Shown piece after piece: positions 6,121-14,514 of a stretch of DNA of 22,043 bases. The stretch lies in the NCBI GenBank assembly GCA_964424545.1, contig CAYRJN010000046.1:1-22043 (forward strand), in the 5' to 3' direction. The position numbers and the translations under genes were made by a program. Every line of letters begins with the position of its first letter. Within the stretch, counting starts at the first letter, position 1. Below the pieces are notes generated by a model. That model did no database searches. It saw only the letters and a list, made by a program, of their open reading frames with translations, and had not been told where the DNA came from. The stretch comes from JAUVIB01 sp964424545 (lineage in GTDB: Bacteria > Calditrichota > Calditrichia > Calditrichales > Calditrichaceae).

Positions 6121-9100
6121 TTATCTTTCCGCCAATTTGATTTTCGCCTGCCGCTTTTTTCCTTCTCTTAAATAGGTAACCTTTAGAAAATCGCCCGCTT
6201 TATGCTGTTTCAATACGTTCGCATAATCGCGAAGATTTTTTATTTTTGTTCCGGCCATAACGACAATCACGTCCCCTTTTTGCAAACCCGCTTTGGCGGC
6301 GGGAGAATCTTTATACACATCGGCGAGACGAACGCCTTTGCCGTTATATCCGAAATCGGGCATGGAACCGGTCGAAACACGACGGGTGCCGTGACTCATC
6401 TTTTCCACTGAAGGATGACTGGCTGGTAATTTCGTTTTGCCCTGAAAAGTCAACGGCTCTTTGCGATCGGCAAGATACAAAATCCCTTCGCGCACAAAAG
6501 CGGCGACTTTTACCAATCCCGCAGGGTCAATTTTATCCACCGTATCGCTCGGACGATGGTAATCTCTGTGAGCACCCGAAAAAAACTGCACGGCCGGAAT
6601 GCCTTTTTCGATAAAACTTTTTTGATCGCTGGCGTCCAAATCCTGCGTTACCATTTCGGCGTTTACGCCCGTAACGTAGCCCGCGCCCATAAAGATAAAT
6701 TTCCACTCCCTCGCGCTGGAGGTATTCAACACCAGCAGTTTATTGCCGAACAAACGCCCCACCGTATCAAGATTGAGAGCTCCAATAATTTTATTAGCCG
6801 GATACTTCTTAGCATGCGTAACATAATATTTAGAACCGAGCAATCCACTCTCCTCACCGGAAAAGGCAATAAAAACAACCGTACGCTGTGGTTTCATTGT
6901 TCTAACCAGATTTTTAGCAAGCTCCAGCATAGTCGCTATCCCACTGGCATTATCATCGGCGCCGGGATGAATTTTACCTTCATCACCTTTATGCACATCC
7001 GGCCATCCAAAACCCAAATGATCATAATGGGCACACACAACAACCGATTCCCCGGCCATTTTGGGATTTGTGCCGGGAATAATGCCAATGATATTTTTCA
7101 GTTCGCCTTTATCACCCTTTTTATTGACAACATCCTGCCAAACCTGAAAATAACCATCGTTGTCCCCGCCAGGCTGCAAACCTATCGCCTTAAATTGAGC
7201 GGCAATATATTGCGCCGCTTTTTCAATTCCCGCACTTCCCAGACCGCGGCCAGTCAACTCATCCGAGGCAAGATATGTAATATGCTGCATCATTCTATCG
7301 GCGGAGAATACGGGAGCCAATTGGGCCAGAGCTTTGCGTTTCGATAGCTGCTGCGTACTTTTTTCCGTTTTGGAAAGCCGCGCCGTCAACGGCGAATTGA
7401 CCGCCGGCCATTGACCTTTGGCGATATTGGCCGGTTCATCGCCCTCAAAAGCGAGATAGCTGTACTTGCCGTAATGAGGCAATTTCCTTGCAAGACCATT
7501 AACAGCAGCTTCATTACCAACCGTTAACCAAACAATGACCGAGCCCGGGTTTTGCGGATGCCTCGCAACAATGATTATACTGTTATTGGTATAGGGAATA
7601 ATTGTTTTTTCAAAGCGCACATTTTCGGCATTTATTTGGGCGTCATAATCCTTAACAGCGCGTTTTACCTGCGGCAGCAAACGATTATTTTTACCAAGAA
7701 TCCACACAGCGTCTTTTTCGGGCAGCTCGGTAATTTTATCGTCATACGTTATGGTAATTTTTTTAGTGGGATCTTTTTTCCATATCGCCACCAGCTCTTT
7801 ATAGACGGCCTTGTTATCCTGAGGTAAAACCACGGTGATATTTCCCGACCCGTACATTTTTGATAAAGCCGGCGGGATTTCATTGTAATCCAAACGACGG
7901 AAGATGTGGAATTGCGGATCAATTTCCAACTTTAAAGGCTGCTGCGACAGCGTAAAAGTGTAATCTTGACTGCGCCTCTCCATTTTTACTTTTTTTATCT
8001 CCGTTTTATCCTTAAAAAACAGAGCAACCGGCACATCTATGATATAAACATCCTCATTTTGCTTTTGCCGCAATCCAAAGGATAATTTATAAGCGCCGTT
8101 TTCTTTATTAAGCGACCAATCGCTAAGCGCCAGATCGGGAGCGCCCGTCCGCGTTACCCACTGTTTAAAAAATTGCTGCAAATCCTGACCGCTGACCTCT
8201 TCAAACGATTTTTCAATATCATAAAAAGAGGCGCGTTTATACTTATAATCACGATAAAACTTCTGAAATCCTTTAACAAAGGTTTCATCCCCGACTTTTT
8301 CCCGGAGCATATCCCACATCATTAAGCATTTTCCATACCCGATCGCTTCGGAAGAAGCATTATAACGCGATCGGAATTTACTCAAAGGAAAATCATTCTG
8401 CGGATTTACATAATCGGTATATTTTTGCAAAGTAGAGCGGCGATAATCGGCACCCTGGCCGCGCTGCTGCTTGATTAAATGATCGGCCATATAGGCGGTA
8501 ATGCCTTCACACCAGTTGCCTGTCGTAAAATCCACATAAACGCTGTTGCCCCACCAATTATGCAGCAATTCGTGCGGATAAGATGAATGCAAAATAAAAG
8601 GAAAACGGATGATTTGCTCGCCAAGCAGCGTAAACGAAGGCATGCCGTAACCGGTGGCCCAAAAATTTTCCACCAGGGCAAATTTCCAAAAAGGATAGGG
8701 GCCGATCAATTTGCGATACATTTCGAGATATTGCGCGGTTGTTTCGAGATATTTATTGGCCAGACCCTCATCGGGCGTACGTAAAAAGGCCATCACCTGC
8801 ACCGTTCCCGCCGTATAATTATATTCATGAAACTGCGCGCCGATAAGATAGACCTCTTCCATCAGCTCCGGCGATTCCCAACGGGTTATGCGCCTGCCGT
8901 TTTTCACTTTGTGAAGTGTACGCTTACCCTGACTCACCACATCCCAGCCCTGCATCATTTTAGTCGTCAAATTAAAGGAATATAAGGCATCATTAAACCA
9001 GGGCACCCAGTAAGTGGAGCCGGCTAAATAAACGCCCTGCTCTTCTATCGTTCCCGGCGTTACGCTGAATCCGCGGGCATACTCTTCGCCGAGCTGCTTT

Positions 9101-9480
9101 ATGGGATAATATATTTCGCCTTTATATTGTAAAACGACCTTCACATCGCCTTTAAGGGGAGCATCGAAAATAATTTCATATTTATTAACGGAAATATCGG
9201 ATTGCGATTCATATTCTTCCTGATCCATGCCCACATCGGATGCTTTAACATTCTTTTTCAGCAATTTTACACTGACGCCCTTTTGCGCACTGCTTACCTG
9301 CAAATTACCATTCAGCAGAAAGGTTAAGGGTTTTACATTTTGCCCGGACGGAATCGTAATCGTGTCTTCAACGTCAAGATAATGGTTTTGCGGCTCAACC
9401 GTAACATTTAAATCGTGATTAATATTTCCAGCCGTTAATAACGACGTGAAAATAATCAGCATCGTAATGGTTTTGAACAT
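6121..9480 (-). CDS. Secreted M1-M28-PDZ fusion metallopeptidase
   Basis: This 1119-residue exported protein joins two zinc peptidases. Residues 1-17 are a signal peptide. An M1-like region (about 20-530) has HELLH (303-307) and Glu325 in NWCEG, with Tyr382 as the likely catalytic Tyr. The usual GxMEN exopeptidase motif is absent; TGYGMPSFTLLG stands at its place (276-287). The HExxH-to-Glu spacing is 17, one less than the classical 18. Residues about 545-690 form an alpha/beta region I cannot name. An M28 aminopeptidase domain (about 720-1005) has HYDHLG (His818, Asp820), GADDNASG (Asp842), GEESG (Glu876), NLDTVG (Asp905) and HRPSDT (His975), all ligands present. A PDZ domain closes the protein (about 1035-1119, GVRLADV, SPAAKAGLQKGD). 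A GAGGAG site lies 7 bases before the ATG. It is downstream of the M16 peptidase on the same strand, which suggests a shared role in peptide breakdown outside the cytoplasm. Confidence 0.88.
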   Translation of the reverse strand: MFKTITMLIIFTSLLTAGNINHDLNVTVEPQNHYLDVEDTITIPSGQNVKPLTFLLNGNLQVSSAQKGVSVKLLKKNVKASDVGMDQEEYESQSDISVNKYEIIFDAPLKGDVKVVLQYKGEIYYPIKQLGEEYARGFSVTPGTIEEQGVYLAGSTYWVPWFNDALYSFNLTTKMMQGWDVVSQGKRTLHKVKNGRRITRWESPELMEEVYLIGAQFHEYNYTAGTVQVMAFLRTPDEGLANKYLETTAQYLEMYRKLIGPYPFWKFALVENFWATGYGMPSFTLLGEQIIRFPFILHSSYPHELLHNWWGNSVYVDFTTGNWCEGITAYMADHLIKQQRGQGADYRRSTLQKYTDYVNPQNDFPLSKFRSRYNASSEAIGYGKCLMMWDMLREKVGDETFVKGFQKFYRDYKYKRASFYDIEKSFEEVSGQDLQQFFKQWVTRTGAPDLALSDWSLNKENGAYKLSFGLRQKQNEDVYIIDVPVALFFKDKTEIKKVKMERRSQDYTFTLSQQPLKLEIDPQFHIFRRLDYNEIPPALSKMYGSGNITVVLPQDNKAVYKELVAIWKKDPTKKITITYDDKITELPEKDAVWILGKNNRLLPQVKRAVKDYDAQINAENVRFEKTIIPYTNNSIIIVARHPQNPGSVIVWLTVGNEAAVNGLARKLPHYGKYSYLAFEGDEPANIAKGQWPAVNSPLTARLSKTEKSTQQLSKRKALAQLAPVFSADRMMQHITYLASDELTGRGLGSAGIEKAAQYIAAQFKAIGLQPGGDNDGYFQVWQDVVNKKGDKGELKNIIGIIPGTNPKMAGESVVVCAHYDHLGFGWPDVHKGDEGKIHPGADDNASGIATMLELAKNLVRTMKPQRTVVFIAFSGEESGLLGSKYYVTHAKKYPANKIIGALNLDTVGRLFGNKLLVLNTSSAREWKFIFMGAGYVTGVNAEMVTQDLDASDQKSFIEKGIPAVQFFSGAHRDYHRPSDTVDKIDPAGLVKVAAFVREGILYLADRKEPLTFQGKTKLPASHPSVEKMSHGTRRVSTGSMPDFGYNGKGVRLADVYKDSPAAKAGLQKGDVIVVMAGTKIKNLRDYANVLKQHKAGDFLKVTYLREGKKRQAKIKLAER

Positions 9481-9784
9481 TTTTATACTCCTCTAATTCA
9501 ACATTTATTATCGTTTAACAATCATAAACGAAAAAATATTTATCCAATTTACTTCGTGAGCTTCGTGTTCTTCGTGGTGATTTAATTTACCCATCCCTCT
9601 CTTTGACAAACAAAAATCAAATAACTAAAAAAACATAAAGGCGTCATTTTCACGATCGGTGGGGAAGAAATCTTTGAAGCAATTATCCTCTGTTTAAGCT
9701 TTTTTATGAACATTCGGTTTAGGATTTCTCCACTCCATTCCTATAAAAAACACAGGAATTCGGTATAAACATAATTATAACGGT
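9481..9784. other. Gap between two protease genes
   Basis: This 304-base stretch holds no gene that I can support. It contains a three-unit 9-base repeat (9553-9579) and a small perfect 6-bp stem, ATTCCT (9737-9742) with AGGAAT (9754-9759), just after the M16 gene in its direction of transcription. That stem lacks a T run, so it is at best a weak terminator. I see no clear sigma70-type promoter for the M1/M28 gene. Confidence 0.5.
9553..9579. repeat. Three-unit TTCGTG repeat, 9-base period
   Basis: TTCGTGAGC, TTCGTGTTC and TTCGTGGTG follow each other without a gap. On the other strand this reads as CACGAAG-type units. Similar short CACGAAG repeats occur between genes in many bacterial genomes, as I recall; their role is not known to me. 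It lies about 75-100 bases upstream of the M1/M28 start codon. Confidence 0.55.
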
Positions 9785-12355
9785 CTACCGTACAATAATC
9801 TCTATTTCATTTTTCGGCTGCATATATTTTTTCATCACTCTGCGCACATCATCCAAATTAACGTTTTTCAACTGCTTTAGAAAATCTTTATCATAATTGA
9901 TATCCCCATTAAAATAGAGCGAATAACTGAGATAATAGGCCTGATTTATACTGGATAAGCGGCGGAACATCATGCGTCCGAGATACATATTCAGCGATTT
10001 TTGCAGTTTTTCTTCCGTTAAATCTTTATAGCGCTTTTTATTAAAAAATCCGGGATATTGCGGCACGAGTTTATCCACATTTTGCGGGCGCGTTCCCTGA
10101 TTAATGTAAAACAACGCTTTATCCTTAACCATTTTGATACCGGCGCTCATGTGATAGGCCATCCCTTGTTTTTCGCGGATATCAAAGATGATATCATCCT
10201 TTAAAACCAGAGAGAGCGCTTGAAGAGCCGCTTTATCCTGCTCATCCACCTGTTTTATAAATCCGTAAAAAAGATAGGAACGTTCCCCGCCGCCCTCTTT
10301 TTCAATCTTAACGGGTTTTTGCGGCAGCTTATACTCCCGCACATAAGGCGCTATTGTCGTTTCTTTTCCGCCGTTGAAAGACGAAAATAACGATTCTATC
10401 TTTTGTGGCGCGGCGGGCGAAACAGCGGCGATGATCATATTATGCGGCTGAAAATAGTCCGCGGAAAATTGCAACAGAGATTGATAGCTCAATTCGGGAT
10501 AGCTATTTTCAGGTTCGTCGGAAGCGTATAATGCTTCATTTAAACTATTACCGAATATTTTTTTGGCCGGATCGCTGCCCCGTTTCATCATGGCGGAACG
10601 TTTAAATTTCATAAGCGCTTTATTAAACTCTTCTTCCGTGGGCTTAAAGCCTGTCATGGCTTTATTTAAAAAGATAATGGCGCCGTCGATATCTTTTGCC
10701 AGCCCTTCAACCCGTATGTATCCGAAATCGGGATTCATATAAATATCGTCCATGGGAATCCACGGATTATCATTGACCGTAAAAGAAAGACCGAAGGGCG
10801 CCGATAATTTTTGGTTTTCAGGCGATTTCATACGCTGCCCGAAACAATCATGCAGAATTTTGGCCGCATCTTTACCGTATCTTTCTTCAAAATATTTTTT
10901 ATGTTTGATTAAATAGTGTACGGCGAGCAAATTTGAGGCGCTGTTTTGCACGGTGATAACGGCTTTACCATTTCGATTTCCGAACAGCTGCGTTTTTATC
11001 TGCGCCTGCTCGCTTTTCTCCTCTTTTGCGGCGGGATGTTGTATAATTACAACGGGATTTTTGTGAATTTTCAACCCCGATAATTGTTTTGCGGCCGCGG
11101 AAAATTTTTCACTGTCATACTTAGCCAACACGCCTTCAATGCCGTTTTCGGCAAAAATATGGGCATTAAAAATACCGAACATGTGCGGTTTTTCTATATT
11201 CTTAAAAAAATTAGTCAGCGATTTGGCAGACTCAACGGCGATTTTCTCATCGCTTAAAGCGAACGATTCCTCTTTAACTGCTTGCAGCAGATCGGTATAA
11301 ATTGCCTGCACATCGGCGCCGGGTTTTAAGGTGGCTTCCAATTCGATAAAATTTTTTACCGGCGTTAAACGGCTGATGAAGGAAACCGCGATGACATCGT
11401 CTTTATGTTTTTGCTGAATTTTATCCTGTACACGCTCGCCGGCATTTTTCAAAGCGATATCGAGCAGATCATAATATTGCATACTACTACCGGTAGGCAG
11501 CCTGAAAAAGAGCTGTAATTTAAGGTCTTTCCCCGTATAAAAACGATGAAAAACGGCCGTGCGCGGCACATCTTTTTTTAGGGATTCAAACCCCGTTTGC
11601 CATTCGGGATTTCCACCGCGTAATATTTGTCCCGGGGCCGCTCTACCATAAATATTTTTAATGGTTTGCAGCATTTCGGCGCTGTTAAAATTGCCGATTA
11701 CGCTCATAATCATATTATTGGGTACATAATTAGCTTTATAAAAGTTGTAAACGTCATCGCGCGTCATGGATTCAATGGTGGCATAGGTTCCGAGCGTGGG
11801 CAGAGATAGGGCATGACCCGGATAAAGGATAGAAATGATATTGCGGTCTAATTGCTCGTTGGGTTTGGCCAGACTTTTGGAAATCTCCTCCAGCACAATA
11901 CCTTTCTCTTTTTCAAATTTCTTTGGCGGCAATACGGAATTGAAGAGCATATCGGCTTGCAGCTCCAGTCCCTTTTTGGCATATTCCGCGGGGACGACCA
12001 TCATATAATTGGTATAATATTCGGAGGTATTGGCGTTATTATAGCCGCCGATCATATCCACATCATCGTATAGCTGCTGCTGGGTACGGGTAGTTGTGCC
12101 GTTAAACAGCAGATGCTCCAGCATGTGGCTCATGCCGCTGCTGGCAAAATTTTCGTAGGCCGAACCGGTTTTAACCACCGTATTTACACCCACCATGGGC
12201 AGCGCCGGATTTTCAATCAGCAAAACTTGCAGACCGTTATCCAATTGAAAAATGGAAACACCGTCCGGAAGCGGCTTAACAGACTGTTTTTGCGCGAAAA
12301 TATGGGGAGATAACACAAACGTTAACATTAAAATAACGGATATTTTTTTAAGCAT
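9785..12355 (-). CDS. Secreted two-domain M16 zinc peptidase
   Basis: This 856-residue insulinase/pitrilysin-family peptidase cleaves short unfolded peptides inside a clamshell chamber. Residues 1-21 are a signal peptide (MLKKISV, a hydrophobic run, then HIFAQ), so it acts in the periplasm or outside. The inverted zinc motif HMLEH (77-81, catalytic Glu80) and the third ligand Glu157 (GIVLEEI), 75 residues after His81, are intact. Two M16 halves are visible, the second from about residue 470, without a zinc motif, as is normal. The conserved late block REKQGMAYHMSAG (near 727-739) is present. A GGAG site lies 6 bases before the ATG. The M1/M28 fusion lies 304 bases downstream on the same strand. 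The length is close to that of the two-domain bacterial M16 proteins; a role in PQQ biosynthesis has no support here. Confidence 0.9.
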   Translation of the reverse strand: MLKKISVILMLTFVLSPHIFAQKQSVKPLPDGVSIFQLDNGLQVLLIENPALPMVGVNTVVKTGSAYENFASSGMSHMLEHLLFNGTTTRTQQQLYDDVDMIGGYNNANTSEYYTNYMMVVPAEYAKKGLELQADMLFNSVLPPKKFEKEKGIVLEEISKSLAKPNEQLDRNIISILYPGHALSLPTLGTYATIESMTRDDVYNFYKANYVPNNMIMSVIGNFNSAEMLQTIKNIYGRAAPGQILRGGNPEWQTGFESLKKDVPRTAVFHRFYTGKDLKLQLFFRLPTGSSMQYYDLLDIALKNAGERVQDKIQQKHKDDVIAVSFISRLTPVKNFIELEATLKPGADVQAIYTDLLQAVKEESFALSDEKIAVESAKSLTNFFKNIEKPHMFGIFNAHIFAENGIEGVLAKYDSEKFSAAAKQLSGLKIHKNPVVIIQHPAAKEEKSEQAQIKTQLFGNRNGKAVITVQNSASNLLAVHYLIKHKKYFEERYGKDAAKILHDCFGQRMKSPENQKLSAPFGLSFTVNDNPWIPMDDIYMNPDFGYIRVEGLAKDIDGAIIFLNKAMTGFKPTEEEFNKALMKFKRSAMMKRGSDPAKKIFGNSLNEALYASDEPENSYPELSYQSLLQFSADYFQPHNMIIAAVSPAAPQKIESLFSSFNGGKETTIAPYVREYKLPQKPVKIEKEGGGERSYLFYGFIKQVDEQDKAALQALSLVLKDDIIFDIREKQGMAYHMSAGIKMVKDKALFYINQGTRPQNVDKLVPQYPGFFNKKRYKDLTEEKLQKSLNMYLGRMMFRRLSSINQAYYLSYSLYFNGDINYDKDFLKQLKNVNLDDVRRVMKKYMQPKNEIEIIVR

Positions 12356-12392
12356 GGGCGACTCCTAAGTAAATAATTTCTTGGCGTAGGAT

Positions 12393-12421
12393 AATTTAAA
12401 TCCATATTCATTCTTTATCAA
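12393..12421 (-). promoter_or_regulatory. Candidate sigma70-type promoter of M16 gene
   Basis: On the minus strand, TTGATA (12416-12421) and TAAATT (12393-12398) are spaced by exactly 17 bases, 38 bases ahead of the M16 start codon. The -35 matches five of six consensus bases and the -10 four of six. The same TTGATA-17 pattern stands before the large beta-helix protein gene. Confidence 0.38.
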
Positions 12422-12726
12422 ACGCTTTTTTATTTATTTTATGCCATTTCAAACGTGAAAGCAGGATTTTTGTTGCAAAAAGATAATATTCAATTTTTTC
12501 GCCGTCAAATCAGGATCGCTCTATTGCAGCTTGTAAGAACTATAAAAAATTTGTATTTTATAACATTCGGTTTACATCTATTCGCAAAAACATTTAAGGA
12601 TGAGAGCAAAAGAAAAATCGATGACCATCTAATATCATAGCGCTAAGATGCTAGGCATTCGAAACAAAGAACATAACTTATCAAAGTGATCAATGAAAAA
12701 AGTGCGGGTAGAATCGTCAACGTGCC

Positions 12727-12748
12727 ATTCTCCGGTGAATCGGAGAGT
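12727..12748. repeat. Intergenic stem-loop with a degenerate second copy
   Basis: ATTCTCCG pairs with CGGAGAGT (8 bp including one G-T pair) around the loop GTGAAT. There is no T run after it on either strand, so it is not a standard terminator. A similar sequence at 12815-12836 (TGTCCGATCGAATCAGACAG) keeps the TCCG...GAATC...AGTC framework but with a weaker stem. Together they look like decayed copies of one small element. Confidence 0.4.
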
Positions 12749-12919
12749 CCGAATCATGAATAGGAAGATTTAGATTCCCGCTTTTAACATTCCGGAATGA
12801 TTGAAATGAAGAATTGTCCGATCGAATCAGACAGTCTAAAGTGGAGCGTATACAAAAGATATTTAAAACTTATAAAATACTAAAATAAAGTTTATAATAT
12901 TATTAGAAATGTCTGAATA

Positions 12920-12947
12920 TTGTTATTTTTTGAAATCTCTATACAAT
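12920..12947 (+). promoter_or_regulatory. Candidate promoter of acylase gene
   Basis: TTGTTA (12920-12925) and TACAAT (12942-12947) are separated by 16 bases, and the expected start of transcription would leave a leader of roughly 15-20 bases before the ATG at 12970. The region is very AT-rich, so chance matches are likely. Confidence 0.28.
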
Positions 12948-12969
12948 TAAATAATATTTGGAGACAAAT

Positions 12970-14514
12970 ATGATCAAAATAATCAAAAGAGCCCTAACCG
13001 CATTTAGTATTATATTAATTGTAATCGGCGCTTTATCCGCCGGTGTCTATTGTTACATAAAATTGACTTTACCCGACTATGCCGGCACCTTTGTAATTCA
13101 TGGGATAAATGATACAATAAAAATATTTAGAGATGAACATGCCATCCCTCATATTTATGCAAAGAATAAAAATGATTTTGCCTTCGGTATGGGATACGCG
13201 ATGGCAGAAGACAGATTATGGCAAATGGATCTGTTCAGACGGGCAGCAACCGGGCGATTATCGGAAATTTTTGGCGTAACGACATTAAAAGCCGATCGTT
13301 ATTCACGGATACTCGGCTTTAAACGGCAAGCAATTTCATTATTCAACGAGTTGCCTCCGGAACAAAAAGCCTACCTTAACGCATTCGTATCCGGAATTAA
13401 TCAATATATTATGTTGCATCCCGATGAAACTCCTATTGAATTTAAGGTATTGGGCTATAATCCTGAACATTTTAGCGGTATAGATATTATGGCATTATCT
13501 AATTTTCAATCTTATGCTTCGAATCACAATTGGAAATATGAATTATTAAGGAATGCTGCAATTAAAGAATTTGGAAATATAAAAGGACGCCAATTGGTTC
13601 CCGCCTTAACTTTTCACGGTCCGTATATGTCACAACCCGGTGAACACGACAAATATGAGGGCATTCCGGCCATAAGGAACAATTTTCAATATGATATACA
13701 AATGAATAACACAAACAAACGTATTGAAACACAACGAATCCATTTACAGACAAGTGAACGGATTTTCGCCGCCATGGTAGAATCGGACAGAGCTATTCAT
13801 TCACTAATCGGCCTTCAGGGGAATGAGATTCATAGTAATTTTTGGATTGTATCAGGGAGTAAAACGGAATCGGGAAAACCGCTTTTTTCAAATGATTATC
13901 ACATGCCGTTATTATTACCCTCTCTTTGGTATGAACTACACTTAATAGGCAATGGTATCGATGCAATGGGTATCACTTTACCGGGATACCCAACAATTGT
14001 TGCCGGACATAACCGCTATATTGCATGGGGCGCAACAACAACAGGCGCCGATACACAAGATCTTTATTGGGAAAAGCTAAATCCTGCAAATCACAATGAA
14101 TATCTATATAAAGGAAAGTATTATCCGTTTAAAGAAATTAAGGAAAAAATTAACTACCGTGAAAACGGGGAAATAAAGACGGAAGAACTCCTTGTGAAAA
14201 TTAGTCGACACGGTCCGATTATTAATAACATCAGTAAGAATATTTCGGACGATGAACCGCCTTTGGCCTTACAGGGAATAAATGAAGCAGGAAAAGGGCA
14301 GCTTGCCTTTACGATGAAAATTTACAGCGCAAAAAACTGGTCCGAATTCAAACAGGCAATCGCACAAGTAGCAACGCCTGTATGGAATTGGGGATACGCG
14401 GATAGGGTGGGAAATATCGGATATAAACTCAACGGAAAAATCCCCATTCGTAAAAACGGTTATGTTATGGACTGGAACCGCATAACGGGTGGACAGGTGA
14501 ATTTGATTGGATAG
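12970..14514 (+). pseudogene. Penicillin acylase family protein, 5' part (frameshifted)
   Basis: This is the N-terminal part (514 residues) of an Ntn-hydrolase of the penicillin/homoserine-lactone acylase family, which cleave amide bonds of acylated substrates after self-processing into two chains. An N-terminal membrane segment (about residues 9-31) suggests export or anchoring. The alpha-chain signature IKIFRDEHAIPHIYA (about 50-64) and AMAEDRLWQMDLFRRAATGRL are clear. The nucleophile Ser289, which becomes the N-terminus of the beta chain, lies in HSNFWIVSGSKTESGKP, followed by SNDYHM. The frame ends prematurely at TAG 14512-14514, after the ITG motif, where the family continues with WTGE...W.GFIP in the frame one base back. 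One missing base within GGG at 14487-14489 would explain this. The ATG at 12970 has GGAG 6 bases upstream, so I prefer it over the TTG at 12958. By eye the gene is more AT-rich than its neighbours. Confidence 0.85.

Larger units (their letters stand above)
12356..12969. other. Divergent intergenic region with stem-loops
   Basis: This 614-base gap lies between divergently transcribed genes (M16 on minus, acylase on plus). It is AT-rich at both ends. Candidate promoters face outward at 12393-12421 and 12920-12947. In the middle there is a stem-loop at 12727-12748, a related weaker one at about 12815-12836, and the perfect 12-base palindrome CATTCCGGAATG at 12788-12799. An open frame at 12455-12640 has no ribosome site or recognisable content. 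I see no RNA gene. Confidence 0.5.

Noticed and set aside
6556..7347. 263-codon plus-strand open frame
   Set aside because: It lies wholly opposite the M28 part of the protease fusion, which has all its motifs; its composition is that of an antisense shadow.
12455..12640. 61-codon plus-strand open frame in the divergent gap
   Set aside because: No ribosome site, no motif, and it starts close to the M16 promoter candidate; probably chance.
12930..12956. TTGAAA-16-TAATAT as acylase promoter
   Set aside because: The start of transcription would fall within the ribosome site at 12960-12963, leaving no usable leader.
12958..12969. TTG at 12958 as acylase start
   Set aside because: It overlaps the GGAG site that is well spaced for the ATG at 12970.
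14482..14493. Programmed -1 ribosomal frameshifting in the acylase gene
   Set aside because: The junction AACGGGTGG has no canonical X XXY YYZ slippery heptamer and I see no clear stimulatory hairpin directly after it; the family does not use frameshifting.
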